NCBI RefSeq assembly: GCF_001049495.1
Contig: NZ_CDWI01000014.1
Span: forward strand, 1 to 64,000
DNA from: Microbacterium sp. 3J1
GTDB lineage: Bacteria; Actinomycetota; Actinomycetes; Actinomycetales; Microbacteriaceae
Length of the DNA: 64,000 bases
Direction: 5' to 3'
In this document: positions 17,833 through 26,815 of the stretch, in pieces
Layout: every line of letters begins with the position of its first letter
How positions within the stretch are numbered: the stretch's first letter is position 1
Notes under the pieces: generated by a model
What the model was told of the DNA's origin: nothing
Database searches by the model: none
Seen by the model: the letters and a program-made list of their open reading frames with translations, nothing else
Position numbers and translations under genes: made by a program

Positions 17833-18970
17833 GGCCCTGCGCCGCGAGCCAATCGGTGATGGCGGCGCTCCACTCGGACTCGTCGTAGTTCCACAGCTTG
17901 GTGTGGCGTGCGACGGAGAACCGCGGCATCGTCACCAGATCGGGCCTGGCCTTCTGGAGCGCGTGCGACGCATCGGCCGGGACGAAGCCGTCGTCGTCGC
18001 TGTGCAGGATGAGGATGGGCACCGTCAGCTCCGCGGCGCGGGCGACCATGTCCAGTCGGTCGAACGGGATCGCGTCCTCGGCACCGCTCAGACGCGCGGT
18101 GAGCGGCACCGACAGCGCGCTCATCGCGAGGTCCGGCAGCGGCGCCCGCATCCCGGCCTCCTTGGCCTGGAAGCGCAGCACCGTTCGCCAGTCGATCACC
18201 GGGGACTCGAGGATGAGCCCGGCGATCCGGTCGCGGTGCCCGGAGTTCACCGAGGTCTGCAGCGCGACAGCGCCTCCCATCGACCATCCCATGAGGATCA
18301 CCCGCTCCGCACCGCGTCGCAGCGCGTACGCGATCGCCGAGTCGACGTCACGCCATTCGGCGGCACCCAGCGCGTATGCTCCGGAACGGCTGCGCGGCGC
18401 CTCACCGTCGTTCCGGTACGACACGACGAGGTTCGGGAATCCCGCGGCGTGCAGTACAGGCACGGCGCGGAGGCACTCCGCCCGCGTGACACCACGACCG
18501 TGCACCTGGATCACCCACGTCGACGACTCCGCCGGGAAGTACCAGGCCGGGCACGGCCCCGCTGGCGACCCGATCAACACGTTCTCCCACCGCAGATGCA
18601 GCTCGCTCGGTGAGGAGTAGTACCAACCGCTGAAGCCCGCCGACCTGTCGACGCGGGAGCCCGGCTCGATCTGGGTGAGCAGCTTTCGTCTGACGGTGGT
18701 GGCGTCGGCGCTGAGGACCGCGCCGAGCTTCACGTAGCCGTATGTGCCCGAGGTGAAGAGGCCGTACCGGCCCGGGAGCTCGGTGTCGGGCGTGCGGGTG
18801 AGCTCGATCGTCTGCGCGCCCGTGTCGACCGCCAGTATCTCGACATCAGCCGGCCGGCGCGCCGGGATGACGACCCGACGGGCCACGCTGAGCACGAGCA
18901 GACTCATCGCCGTCCCGAGGGCGAGCAATGCAGGGACAAGAAGCGCAACGGCGTGCCTGAGACTCTTCAT
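17816..18970 (-). CDS. membrane-anchored alpha/beta hydrolase, 384 aa
   Basis: An N-terminal hydrophobic helix (residues 8-30) anchors the protein; it may act outside the membrane. A beta-rich segment (35-130) precedes an alpha/beta hydrolase domain with nucleophile elbow GWSMGGA, acid in HSDDDGFVPA and catalytic His in VARHTKLWN. This resembles the serine hydrolase class of BAAT/dienelactone-like lipases. The substrate is unknown. AGGAGG stands two bases from the ATG. Confidence 0.85.
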   Translation of the reverse strand: MKSLRHAVALLVPALLALGTAMSLLVLSVARRVVIPARRPADVEILAVDTGAQTIELTRTPDTELPGRYGLFTSGTYGYVKLGAVLSADATTVRRKLLTQIEPGSRVDRSAGFSGWYYSSPSELHLRWENVLIGSPAGPCPAWYFPAESSTWVIQVHGRGVTRAECLRAVPVLHAAGFPNLVVSYRNDGEAPRSRSGAYALGAAEWRDVDSAIAYALRRGAERVILMGWSMGGAVALQTSVNSGHRDRIAGLILESPVIDWRTVLRFQAKEAGMRAPLPDLAMSALSVPLTARLSGAEDAIPFDRLDMVARAAELTVPILILHSDDDGFVPADASHALQKARPDLVTMPRFSVARHTKLWNYDESEWSAAITDWLAAQGLSASA

Positions 18971-18983
18971 CGCCTCCTGACTC

Positions 18984-18989
18984 TAGCCT
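18984..18989 (+). promoter_or_regulatory. -10 element TAGCCT of a leaderless promoter
   Basis: TAGCCT is followed by six bases and the GTG start of the DUF3000 gene at 18996. Confidence 0.6.
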
Positions 18990-18995
18990 GATGCC

Positions 18996-19577
18996 GTGAC
19001 CGCTCACCCCGATGCCGGGACGATCTTCGACGCCGCCGTGGCAGAACTGCGCGACACCGCGTTCCGCGCGGACCTCGTCGTCCGCGAGATCCCCACCCCT
19101 CAGGGCCTCGCACCCTTCGCGCTGGCCCTCGCTGCGGACGTCCGGCCCGACGACGACGGCGACTCCGTCTACGGCACCGGACGGTTCGTGCTGCTCCACG
19201 ATCCGGAGGCCCCTGCCGCGTGGGGAGGGTCCTGGCGGACCGTGATCTTCGCGCAGGCTCCGCTCGAGACCGAGATCGGCACGGATCCGCTGCTGGCGGA
19301 CGTGACCTGGGCGTGGCTCGTCGATGCACTCGACTCCCGGGGCGCGGTCTATCACTCGCCGTCCGGCACGTCGACGAAGACGCTCTCCAAGGGTTTCGGA
19401 GGCCTCGGGGACGAGGGCGACGGCGCGCAGATAGAATTGAGGGCGTCCTGGACACCCGAGGGCCCGTTCCGACCGCACGTCGAAGCATGGGCCGAACTGG
19501 TCGGAATGCTGGCGGGTCTTCCGCCCGGTTCCGAGGGCATCGCCGTGATCGGCGCGCGAAAGGCAGCACGTGACTGA
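18996..19577 (+). CDS. DUF3000 domain-containing protein, 193 aa
   Basis: This is a cytoplasmic actinobacterial protein of unknown function, recognised by GRFVLLHDPE, WGGSWRTVIFAQAPLETEIG and TWAWLVDAL. The length is typical. It directly precedes RNase D and overlaps it by 8 bases, an arrangement conserved in many actinobacteria, so a link to RNA metabolism is possible. The GTG start fits a leaderless mRNA. Confidence 0.88.
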   Translation: MTAHPDAGTIFDAAVAELRDTAFRADLVVREIPTPQGLAPFALALAADVRPDDDGDSVYGTGRFVLLHDPEAPAAWGGSWRTVIFAQAPLETEIGTDPLLADVTWAWLVDALDSRGAVYHSPSGTSTKTLSKGFGGLGDEGDGAQIELRASWTPEGPFRPHVEAWAELVGMLAGLPPGSEGIAVIGARKAARD

Positions 19578-20763
19578 ATACTCCGTGATCTCCGACGTCT
19601 CGGAGTTCGCTGCGGCGTGCGCCGCCCTCGCCGAGGGGACCGGCCCCGTCGCCGTCGACGTCGAGAGGGCGTCCGGCTTCCGCTACTCCCAGCGGGCATA
19701 CCTCGTGCAGGTGTTCCGGCGCGACGCCGGGGTGTTCCTGTTCGACCCGCCGGCTCTCGGGGATTTCAGCCCCCTTCAGGCCGCGATCGGCGACGTGGAG
19801 TGGGTGTTCCACGCTGCGAGCCAGGATCTCCCCTCGCTGCGGGAGCTCGATCTTCTGCCGAAGACCTTGTTCGACACCGAGCTCGCCTCCCGCCTCCTCG
19901 GCCACGACCGGGTCGGTCTCGCGGCGGTCGTCGAGCGCACCCTGGGCATCACGCTCAAGAAGGAGCACTCGGCCGCGGACTGGTCGACGAGGCCGCTCCC
20001 CGCCGCGTGGCTGGAGTACGCAGCCCTCGACGTGCTCCACCTCATCGACGTCTACGAGGCGCTGCATGCGGAGCTCGTCGAGCAGGGCAAGACCGAGTAT
20101 GCGGCGGAGGAGTTCGCCGCCACTCTCACTCGGCTGCCCAAGCCCCCTCGAGAAGACCCCTGGCGGCGGCTGAGCGGGCTGCACCAGGTGCGCGGCGCAC
20201 GCAATCTCGCCGTCGCCCGTGCACTCTGGCAGGCCCGCGAAGCCTTCGCGCAGGAACAGGACGTCTCCCCCGGCAGGCTCGTACCCGACAGGTCCCTCGT
20301 CGCGGCCGTACTCGCGAATCCGCAGAGCAAGCAGGCGCTCGCGGGTCTGAAGGACTTCCAGGGCCGCGCCAGCCGCACGCAGCTCGATCGCTGGTGGCAG
20401 GCGATCGTCGAGGGGCGGGCCTCCGAAGAACTCCCCAGGGAGCGGGTTCCCAGTGACACCCTTCCTCCGCCGCGCGCCTGGGCCGATCGCAACCCCGAGG
20501 CCGACTCGCGCCTCAAGGCTGCACGCCCGCTGGTCGAGGCGACGGCCGAAGAGCTGCACATGCCGACGGAGAATCTGCTCACGCCCGACTACCTGCGCCG
20601 GATCGCCTGGGATGTGCCGGGAACGACGCCCGAAGCGATCGGGACCGCGTTGATCGCCCTCGGCGCGCGTCCGTGGCAGGTTGCACAGACTGCACAGAAG
20701 ATCGCCACTGCCTTTGTAGAAGCCGCGCAACCGTCCGACGAGGCGTCCGCACCCGCTTCGTAG
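19570..20763 (+). CDS. rnd: ribonuclease D-like 3'-5' exonuclease with HRDC domain, 397 aa
   Basis: A DEDD exonuclease domain covers about 1-190: exo I VAVDVERASGF, exo II HAASQDLPSL and exo III with YAALDVLHLIDVY. An HRDC domain (about 205-290) and a C-terminal helical extension follow. RNase D trims 3' ends of structured RNAs such as tRNA precursors. The GTG at 19570 overlaps the end of DUF3000, implying coupled translation. Confidence 0.93.
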   Translation: MTEYSVISDVSEFAAACAALAEGTGPVAVDVERASGFRYSQRAYLVQVFRRDAGVFLFDPPALGDFSPLQAAIGDVEWVFHAASQDLPSLRELDLLPKTLFDTELASRLLGHDRVGLAAVVERTLGITLKKEHSAADWSTRPLPAAWLEYAALDVLHLIDVYEALHAELVEQGKTEYAAEEFAATLTRLPKPPREDPWRRLSGLHQVRGARNLAVARALWQAREAFAQEQDVSPGRLVPDRSLVAAVLANPQSKQALAGLKDFQGRASRTQLDRWWQAIVEGRASEELPRERVPSDTLPPPRAWADRNPEADSRLKAARPLVEATAEELHMPTENLLTPDYLRRIAWDVPGTTPEAIGTALIALGARPWQVAQTAQKIATAFVEAAQPSDEASAPAS

Positions 20764-20837
20764 GTTCGATCCAACCGATTCCTCCCGGTTTCGGGGCCCT
20801 CCATAGACTGAGGCCACCGCACAAACTTGGAGGCAGA

Positions 20838-22043
20838 GTGGCCGAGATCTCGGACGTCTTCTTCGTCGATGGAGTGCGCACCCCCTTCGGGCGCGCCGGC
20901 GAAAAGGGCATGTACTGGAACACCCGCGCAGACGACCTCGCCGTGAAGGCGACGATCGGTCTGATGGAGCGCAACGCGGCCGTCCCCGCCGATCGCATCG
21001 ACGATGTCGCCATCGCAGCGACCAGCCAGACCGGCGACCAGGGGCTGACGCTCGGTCGTTCCGTCGCCATCCTGGCCGGGCTTCCGCAGACCGTACCGGG
21101 TCTCGCGGTCGAGCGCATGTGCGCCGGAGCGATGACGAGCGTGACGACGATGGGCGCCTCGATCGGCGTCGGCATGTACGACGTCGCCCTCGCTGGCGGT
21201 GTCGAGCACATGGGCCACCACCCGATCGGCGGCAACGCCGACCCGAACCCGCGGTTCGTCGCGGAGAAGATGGTCGACCCCGGCGCGCTCAACATGGGCG
21301 TCACCGCCGAGCGCATCTTCGACCGCTTCCCCCACCTCACCAAGGAGCGCTCCGACCGGTACGGCATGCTCAGCCAGCACAAGGTGCAGGCGGCATACGA
21401 CGCCGGCAAGATCCAGCCGGATCTCGTCTCGGTCGCGATCAAGGACGCCGACGGCGCCTGGGGCCTCGCCACCGAGGACGAGGGACGTCGACCGCAGACG
21501 ACGATGGAGGACCTGGCGTCCTTGAAGACGCCGTTCCGCCCCCACGGTCGCGTGACCGCGGGAACCTCGTCTCCGCTCACCGACGGCGCGACCATGTCGC
21601 TGCTCGCGGGCGGCGGTGCCGTGAAGGAGTTCGGGCTCGCGCCCAAGATGCGGATGGTGTCGTTCGCGTTCGCCGGCGTGCAGCCGGAGATCATGGGCAT
21701 CGGTCCGATCCCGTCCACCGAGAAGGCTCTCAAGAAGGCCGGCCTGCAGATCTCGGACATCGGACTGTTCGAACTGAACGAGGCGTTCGCGATCCAGGTC
21801 ATCTCGCTGCTCGACCATTTCGGCATCGCCGACGACGATCCCCGCGTGAACCAGTGGGGCGGTGCCATCGCGGTGGGCCACCCCCTCGCGGCATCCGGTG
21901 TGCGTCTGATGATCCAGCTCGCGGCGCAGTTCGCTGAGCGTCCCGACGTCCGCTACGGCCTGACCGCGATGTGCGTCGGGCTCGGACAGGGCGGCTCGGT
22001 CATCTGGGAGAACCCGCACTTCGACGGCAAGAAGAGGAAGTAA
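20838..22043 (+). CDS. fadA: acetyl-CoA C-acyltransferase (thiolase), 401 aa
   Basis: Thiolase catalytic residues are all present: acyl-enzyme Cys95 in VERMCAGAMT, His in AVGHPLAASG and the second Cys in TAMCVGLGQGG. It is the thiolytic subunit paired with the multifunctional FadB-type gene 6 bases downstream, so it cleaves 3-ketoacyl-CoA in beta-oxidation. The GTG at 20838 follows GGAGG by six bases. A TAGACT -10-like element lies at 20804-20809. Confidence 0.93.
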   Translation: MAEISDVFFVDGVRTPFGRAGEKGMYWNTRADDLAVKATIGLMERNAAVPADRIDDVAIAATSQTGDQGLTLGRSVAILAGLPQTVPGLAVERMCAGAMTSVTTMGASIGVGMYDVALAGGVEHMGHHPIGGNADPNPRFVAEKMVDPGALNMGVTAERIFDRFPHLTKERSDRYGMLSQHKVQAAYDAGKIQPDLVSVAIKDADGAWGLATEDEGRRPQTTMEDLASLKTPFRPHGRVTAGTSSPLTDGATMSLLAGGGAVKEFGLAPKMRMVSFAFAGVQPEIMGIGPIPSTEKALKKAGLQISDIGLFELNEAFAIQVISLLDHFGIADDDPRVNQWGGAIAVGHPLAASGVRLMIQLAAQFAERPDVRYGLTAMCVGLGQGGSVIWENPHFDGKKRK

Positions 22044-22049
22044 CGTCCG

Positions 22050-24209
22050 ATGACTGGAACGATCTCCGAACAGTACGCATCGGTCGACTTCTCCCCCATC
22101 CAGGCGCTCACCGAGGGCGAGGTGATCACCCGTTCCCCCGTGCGCGACATCCGCCTGGGGTCCGGCCGGGTCCTCGCGCTCATCACCCTGGACAACGGTC
22201 GCGACCACACCCGTCCCAACACCCTCGGTCCGGCGACGCTCACGGCGCTGGGCGAGACGCTCGACGGACTGCGTGATCGCGCTGCCGCCGGCGAGATCCA
22301 GGCGGTGGCCGTCACCGGCAAGCAGTACATCCTCGCCGCCGGCGCCGACCTGTCGGACATCGGCAAGGTGGGCTCTCGGGACAACGCGCGCCTCATCGCG
22401 CAGCTCGGGCACAAGGTGCTCGGCAAGCTCGGCGAGCTGGGCGTCCCGTCGTTCGCCTTCGTGAACGGGCTGGCGCTCGGCGGCGGCCTCGAGATCGCGC
22501 TCAACTCGACATATCGGACGGTCGACGCCTCCGCTGCCGCGATCGCGCTGCCCGAGGTCTTCCTGGGCATCATCCCCGGCTGGGGTGGCGCATACCTCCT
22601 GCCGAACCTCATCGGAATCGAGAACGCGCTCGAGGTGGTCATCTCGAACCCGCTCAAGCAGAACCGGATGCTGAAGCCCCAGCAGGCTTTCGATTACGGG
22701 ATCGTCGACGCGATCTTCCCCGCCGCGAACTACCTCGAGAACTCGCTCGCGTGGGCCGACGCCGTCCTCGGCGGCAAGAAGGTCGAGCGCAGGAACGAGC
22801 CGGGCAAGATCGAACGCCTCACCAAGTGGCCGATCGCGATCAAGATGGCTCGCGGCATGCTCGAGTCCAAGATCGGCACCGTGCCGAAGTCCCCGTATGC
22901 CGCGCTCGAGCTGCTCGACAGGGCGAAGAGCGGCACCAAGGCCGAAGGATTCGCGCGCGAGGACGAGGCACTCGCCGAGCTCGTGACCGGCGACCAGTTC
23001 GCCGCCTCCATGTACGCGTTCGATCTCGTGCAGAAGCGCGCGAAGCGTCCGGTCGGCGCGCCCGACAAGGCGCTCGCGAAGAAGGTCACGAAGGTCGGCA
23101 TCATCGGCGCAGGGCTGATGGCGAGCCAGTTCGCGCTCCTCTTCGTCCGCAAGCTCCAGGTCCCGGTGCTGATCACCGACCTGGACCAGGCGCGCGTCGA
23201 CAAGGGCGTGGCCTACATCCACGAGGAGATCGGCAAGCTGGAATCGAAGGGCCGCCTCGACGCGGACTCCGCGAACAAGCTGCGTGCACTCGTCACCGGG
23301 ACCACGGACAAGAGCCTCTACGCGGACTGCGACTTCGTGATCGAGGCGGTGTTCGAAGAGGTCGGCGTCAAGCAGCAGGTCTTCGGCGAGATCGAGAACA
23401 TCATCGCCGAGGACGCGATCCTCGCCACGAACACGTCGTCGCTGTCGGTCGAGGAGATCGGCGCGAAGCTCGCCCACCCCGAGCGTCTCGTGGGCTTCCA
23501 CTTCTTCAACCCGGTCGCGGTCATGCCGCTGATCGAGATCGTGAAGACTCCGACCACTTCGGAGGCGGCCCTGGCGACGGCCTTCGTCGTCGCGAAGAAC
23601 CTGGGGAAGAACGCGGTCCTCACCGCCGACGCACCGGGCTTCGTCGTGAATCGTCTCCTCGCGAAGGTCATGGGCGAGGCAGCACGCGCGGTCTACGAGG
23701 GCACGCCGATCACGGACGTCGAGAAGGCGTTCGCTCCGCTCGGCCTGCCGATGGGTCCGTTCCAGCTCATCGATCTGGTCGGCTGGAAGGTCGCAGCCCA
23801 CGTGCAGGACACGATGGCGCACGCCTTCCCCGAGCGCTTCTACGCGAACGAGAACTTCCACGCTCTCGCGGAGCTCGACGCGGTCATCGAGAAGGACAAG
23901 GGCGGTCGCGTGACCGGCTGGACGAAGCAGGCGGAGAAGATTCTCAAGCCCGCGGTCGGCAAGACGCCGGCCTCGGCCGCGACGATCCTGCAGCGGGTGC
24001 AGGACGGCCTCGCGGGCGAGATCAAGCTGATGCTCGATGAGGGCGTCGTCCCCGAGGTCGAGGACATCGACCTGTGCCTCATCCTCGGTGCCGGATGGCC
24101 GTTCATCGACGGCGGTGCGTCTCCGTACCTCGATCGCGAGGGCGCCTCCGAGCGGGCGTTCGGAGCGTCGTTCCACACCCCCCAGATCCGCGGCGTCGAG
24201 AACCGCTGA
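22050..24209 (+). CDS. fadB: fatty acid oxidation complex alpha subunit (enoyl-CoA hydratase / 3-hydroxyacyl-CoA dehydrogenase), 719 aa
   Basis: An N-terminal crotonase domain (about 20-300) has oxyanion-hole residues and both catalytic Glu in NGLALGGGLEIAL and IALPEVFLGIIPGWGGA. A Rossmann domain begins near 350 with VGIIGAGLMASQ, carries NTSSLSVEEI and catalytic His in VGFHFFNPVAVMP, and is followed by two C-terminal helical domains (APGFVVNRLL). It performs hydration and NAD-dependent oxidation of acyl-CoA and forms the beta-oxidation complex with the upstream thiolase. Confidence 0.95.
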   Translation: MTGTISEQYASVDFSPIQALTEGEVITRSPVRDIRLGSGRVLALITLDNGRDHTRPNTLGPATLTALGETLDGLRDRAAAGEIQAVAVTGKQYILAAGADLSDIGKVGSRDNARLIAQLGHKVLGKLGELGVPSFAFVNGLALGGGLEIALNSTYRTVDASAAAIALPEVFLGIIPGWGGAYLLPNLIGIENALEVVISNPLKQNRMLKPQQAFDYGIVDAIFPAANYLENSLAWADAVLGGKKVERRNEPGKIERLTKWPIAIKMARGMLESKIGTVPKSPYAALELLDRAKSGTKAEGFAREDEALAELVTGDQFAASMYAFDLVQKRAKRPVGAPDKALAKKVTKVGIIGAGLMASQFALLFVRKLQVPVLITDLDQARVDKGVAYIHEEIGKLESKGRLDADSANKLRALVTGTTDKSLYADCDFVIEAVFEEVGVKQQVFGEIENIIAEDAILATNTSSLSVEEIGAKLAHPERLVGFHFFNPVAVMPLIEIVKTPTTSEAALATAFVVAKNLGKNAVLTADAPGFVVNRLLAKVMGEAARAVYEGTPITDVEKAFAPLGLPMGPFQLIDLVGWKVAAHVQDTMAHAFPERFYANENFHALAELDAVIEKDKGGRVTGWTKQAEKILKPAVGKTPASAATILQRVQDGLAGEIKLMLDEGVVPEVEDIDLCLILGAGWPFIDGGASPYLDREGASERAFGASFHTPQIRGVENR

Positions 24210-24219
24210 TCCGAGAACC

Positions 24220-24252
24220 GAAGGGGGCCGCGCGATTCGCGCGGCCCCCTTC
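24220..24252. terminator. bidirectional terminator between fadB and the GMC gene
   Basis: A 16-bp stem, GAAGGGGGCCGCGCGA paired with its complement, lies 10 bases after the fadB stop and 5 bases from the GMC stop, serving both convergent transcripts. Confidence 0.8.
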
Positions 24253-24257
24253 GCCGT

Positions 24258-25907
24258 TCACTGCGGCGGGCGAGCGTCCGGCTTCCCGGCGCGCGGCCAG
24301 AGAGACAGGGCCCGTTCCGCGAGTGCCGTGATCGTGAGCGAGGGGTTGACACCCGGGTTCGCCGGAACGGCGGCACCGTCGACGACATGGAGGTCCGGGT
24401 GTCCCCACACCCGATGGAACCGGTCGACCACTCCGGTCTCGGCCGACGCCGAGATCACCGCACCCCCGAGGAAGTGAGCGGTGAGCGGGATGCCGAAGAC
24501 CTCCGGCCACGATCCTCTCGCCTCCGTCGCCACACCACCCGCCTCCTGTATCCGGGCCGCGATGGCCGCGGCCGCTCTGTGCGCCTGGGGAAGATGACTC
24601 GGGTTGGGTTCCCCATGACCCTGCGCGCTCGTCATCCGGAGCCGTCCGAAGCGCGTCCGCAGCGACAGGGTGAGCGAGTTGTCAGCGGTCTGCATCACGA
24701 GCGCGATGATCCCGCGCTCGCTCCACCGTCGCAGCGACCCCAGCCGCAGCTGCCGGACAGGAGCCCGCAGCAGCGCGCCGACGAGGTGCGCTGCTCGTCG
24801 CATCGGCGAGAGATCACCGGGCACGAGGACCGATGCGAGCCCACCCATGAGGTTCGATCCCGGGCCGTACCGGACGTTCTCGACGTGCGTGCGGTCGTCG
24901 ACGTGGAACGAGGTGGTGATGGCGATTCCGCGGGCGAGCTGGAGAGACGACGGCACCGCGGTAGCCACCGCGCCGTCGAGCGCCTCGGAGTTCGTCCGCG
25001 TCAGGCGGCCCACGGCGTCCGAGATGCCGGGCAGGGCGCCGCTGCGCTTCATCCGGTGCAGCAGCTGCTGCGTGCCCCAGGTGCCGGCCGCCAGCACGAC
25101 CTGCGCGGCGCGCACCGTGCGCCGCTGCTTCCGCAGCCAGGCGCCACTCCGCTCCGTCGTCACGGCGAACCCGCCGCCCGGGAGTGCCCGTACCTCGACC
25201 ACGGTGCGCAGCGGTTCGATGACCACGCCCCGCCGTTCCGCGAGGTACAGGTAGTTCTTCGCAAGCGTGTTCTTGGCGCCGACCCGGCATCCGACCATGC
25301 AGTTGCCGCAGAGCGTGCACCCGGTGCGCTCCGGTCCCTGCCCGCTGAAGAACGGATCGGCGGCACGCTCGCCCGGCCGCCCGAACCACACGCCGACCGG
25401 CGCGAGCCGGAACGTCCCGCCGACCCCGAGATCCTCGGCGGCACCCTGCATGATCCTCTCGACGGGCCCCGTGTGCGGATACTGCTCGACGACCCCGAGC
25501 ATCCGTTTCGCCGTCGCGTAGTGCGGAGCGAGCTCGGGCTCCCAATCGGCCAGCGCACTCCACTGCCGGTCGGCGAAGAACGTCTGCCCGGGCTGATACA
25601 GCGTGTTGGCGTAGTTGAGGGATCCGCCGCCGACCCCCGCTCCGGCGAGGATCATCACGTGCGGCAGGCGATGGATGCGCTGGACCCCGAAGCATCCGAA
25701 CGCGGGCGCCCACAGATACCGACGCACATCCCAGCTCGTCTTCGCGAAGTCGTCGTCCTCGAACCGCCGCCCCGCCTCGAAGACGCGCACGCGGTACCCT
25801 TTCTCGGCGAGCCGCAGAGCGGCCACGGAGCCACCGAAGCCCGAGCCCACGATCACCACATCCTCGTCGAAAGAAGCATCGGACGGGCTTCGCCCGGAGT
25901 CAGTCAC
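24258..25907 (-). CDS. GMC-family FAD oxidoreductase (cholesterol-oxidase-like), 549 aa
   Basis: An FAD-binding Rossmann motif VIVGSGFGGSVAALRL is at residue 18, with EAGRRF following. The substrate half includes GGGSLNYANTLYQP. A Cys-rich segment CTLCGNCMVGCRVGAKNT (about 195-212) is the ferredoxin-like signature found in cholesterol-oxidase-type and related GMC proteins. The C-terminus has HVVDGAAVPANPGVNPS, the usual second FAD contact. No signal peptide is present, so it acts in the cytoplasm. The gene overlaps the lipid kinase gene by 8 bases and is last in the operon. Substrate (sterol, alcohol or lipid) is unknown. Confidence 0.88.
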   Translation of the reverse strand: MTDSGRSPSDASFDEDVVIVGSGFGGSVAALRLAEKGYRVRVFEAGRRFEDDDFAKTSWDVRRYLWAPAFGCFGVQRIHRLPHVMILAGAGVGGGSLNYANTLYQPGQTFFADRQWSALADWEPELAPHYATAKRMLGVVEQYPHTGPVERIMQGAAEDLGVGGTFRLAPVGVWFGRPGERAADPFFSGQGPERTGCTLCGNCMVGCRVGAKNTLAKNYLYLAERRGVVIEPLRTVVEVRALPGGGFAVTTERSGAWLRKQRRTVRAAQVVLAAGTWGTQQLLHRMKRSGALPGISDAVGRLTRTNSEALDGAVATAVPSSLQLARGIAITTSFHVDDRTHVENVRYGPGSNLMGGLASVLVPGDLSPMRRAAHLVGALLRAPVRQLRLGSLRRWSERGIIALVMQTADNSLTLSLRTRFGRLRMTSAQGHGEPNPSHLPQAHRAAAAIAARIQEAGGVATEARGSWPEVFGIPLTAHFLGGAVISASAETGVVDRFHRVWGHPDLHVVDGAAVPANPGVNPSLTITALAERALSLWPRAGKPDARPPQ

Positions 25908-26814
25908 GGGGCACCGCCGTTCCGCCGGGAACCATCATCGTCAGGGCGCCGGAGCGGATGCCGACGGTGCACTCGCGTTCTCCGATCCGCTCCCCGTCGG
26001 CGTAGACCACGAGGTCAGGCGCGCTGACCGTGACGGAGCGCGCCCGACGATGCGTCACCTCGGGCCTCGCGAGGTGGCGCCCCCGCAGCAGGAGCGGGAA
26101 CAGGCGGAGGAGCCGAGCACGGGTCAGAGGCTCGACCTGCACGACGTCGAGCAGCCCGTCGTCCGCCGCCGCTCCGGCGCACAGCGGCATCCCGCCGCCG
26201 TAGCTCGCAGTGTTGCCGACGGCCACGAGCGTCCCCGGGGACCGGGTCGCGGTCGAGCCGTCGACGGACACCGTGAAGTCCATCGGACGCAGACGCACCA
26301 GCTCCACCACGAGTGCCAGGTAGTAGCGCAGCCGTCCGTGCGGCCAGCGCAGCCGGTTCGTGCGGTCGCTCACCTTCGCGTCGAACCCGAGCGCCGCGAT
26401 CGTGAGGAAGAGCGCGCGGCGGCTCGGCGTGCGGATCTCCCCGACGTCGATGGCGCGCTGCCGGCCCGTCAGCGCGACGTCGACAGCGGCCGCGGGATCA
26501 TGCCGCGGCAGACCGAGCGCTCGCGCCAGATCGTTCCCGGTTCCCGCGGGCACGAGCGCGACGGGCACCGCTGCGGCGCACACCACGTCGAGGATGCCCG
26601 AGAGGGTCCCGTCTCCGCCCACCACGATCAGGACCCGCGGCTGCGCGGCGATCGCATCCGTCGCCAACCGAACGGTCGCCGCCGCCGAACCTCCCGCGTA
26701 CACGCGCACCGCGACTCCGCGGGCGTGCAGCTGCGCGAGAGCGCGTTCCGCCGCCGCGGCTCCCCTTCCCTTGCCCGCATGGGGGTTCGAGAGCAGCGCG
26801 ATGTGTTCGCCCAT
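25900..26814 (-). CDS. diacylglycerol-kinase-family lipid kinase, 304 aa
   Basis: DAGK catalytic-domain motifs are clear: SNPHAGKGRG near the start, VVGGDGTLSGIL (about 85) and VPAGTGNDLARALGLP. The C-terminal beta domain has VGNTASYGGGMPL and VVYADGERIG. Members phosphorylate diacylglycerol, sphingosine or undecaprenol. It sits 1 base after the flavoprotein gene, in the same order as M. tuberculosis Rv2251-Rv2252, where Rv2252 is a diacylglycerol kinase. Lipid substrate inferred. Confidence 0.9.
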   Translation of the reverse strand: MGEHIALLSNPHAGKGRGAAAAERALAQLHARGVAVRVYAGGSAAATVRLATDAIAAQPRVLIVVGGDGTLSGILDVVCAAAVPVALVPAGTGNDLARALGLPRHDPAAAVDVALTGRQRAIDVGEIRTPSRRALFLTIAALGFDAKVSDRTNRLRWPHGRLRYYLALVVELVRLRPMDFTVSVDGSTATRSPGTLVAVGNTASYGGGMPLCAGAAADDGLLDVVQVEPLTRARLLRLFPLLLRGRHLARPEVTHRRARSVTVSAPDLVVYADGERIGERECTVGIRSGALTMMVPGGTAVPRD

Positions 26815-26815
26815 C

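Noticed and set aside
20589..24176. Open frame of more than 1100 codons on the minus strand
   Set aside because: It is antisense to thiolase and fadB, whose motifs are unmistakable. Its translation is Arg/Asp/Gly-rich without any domain, the usual high-GC shadow.
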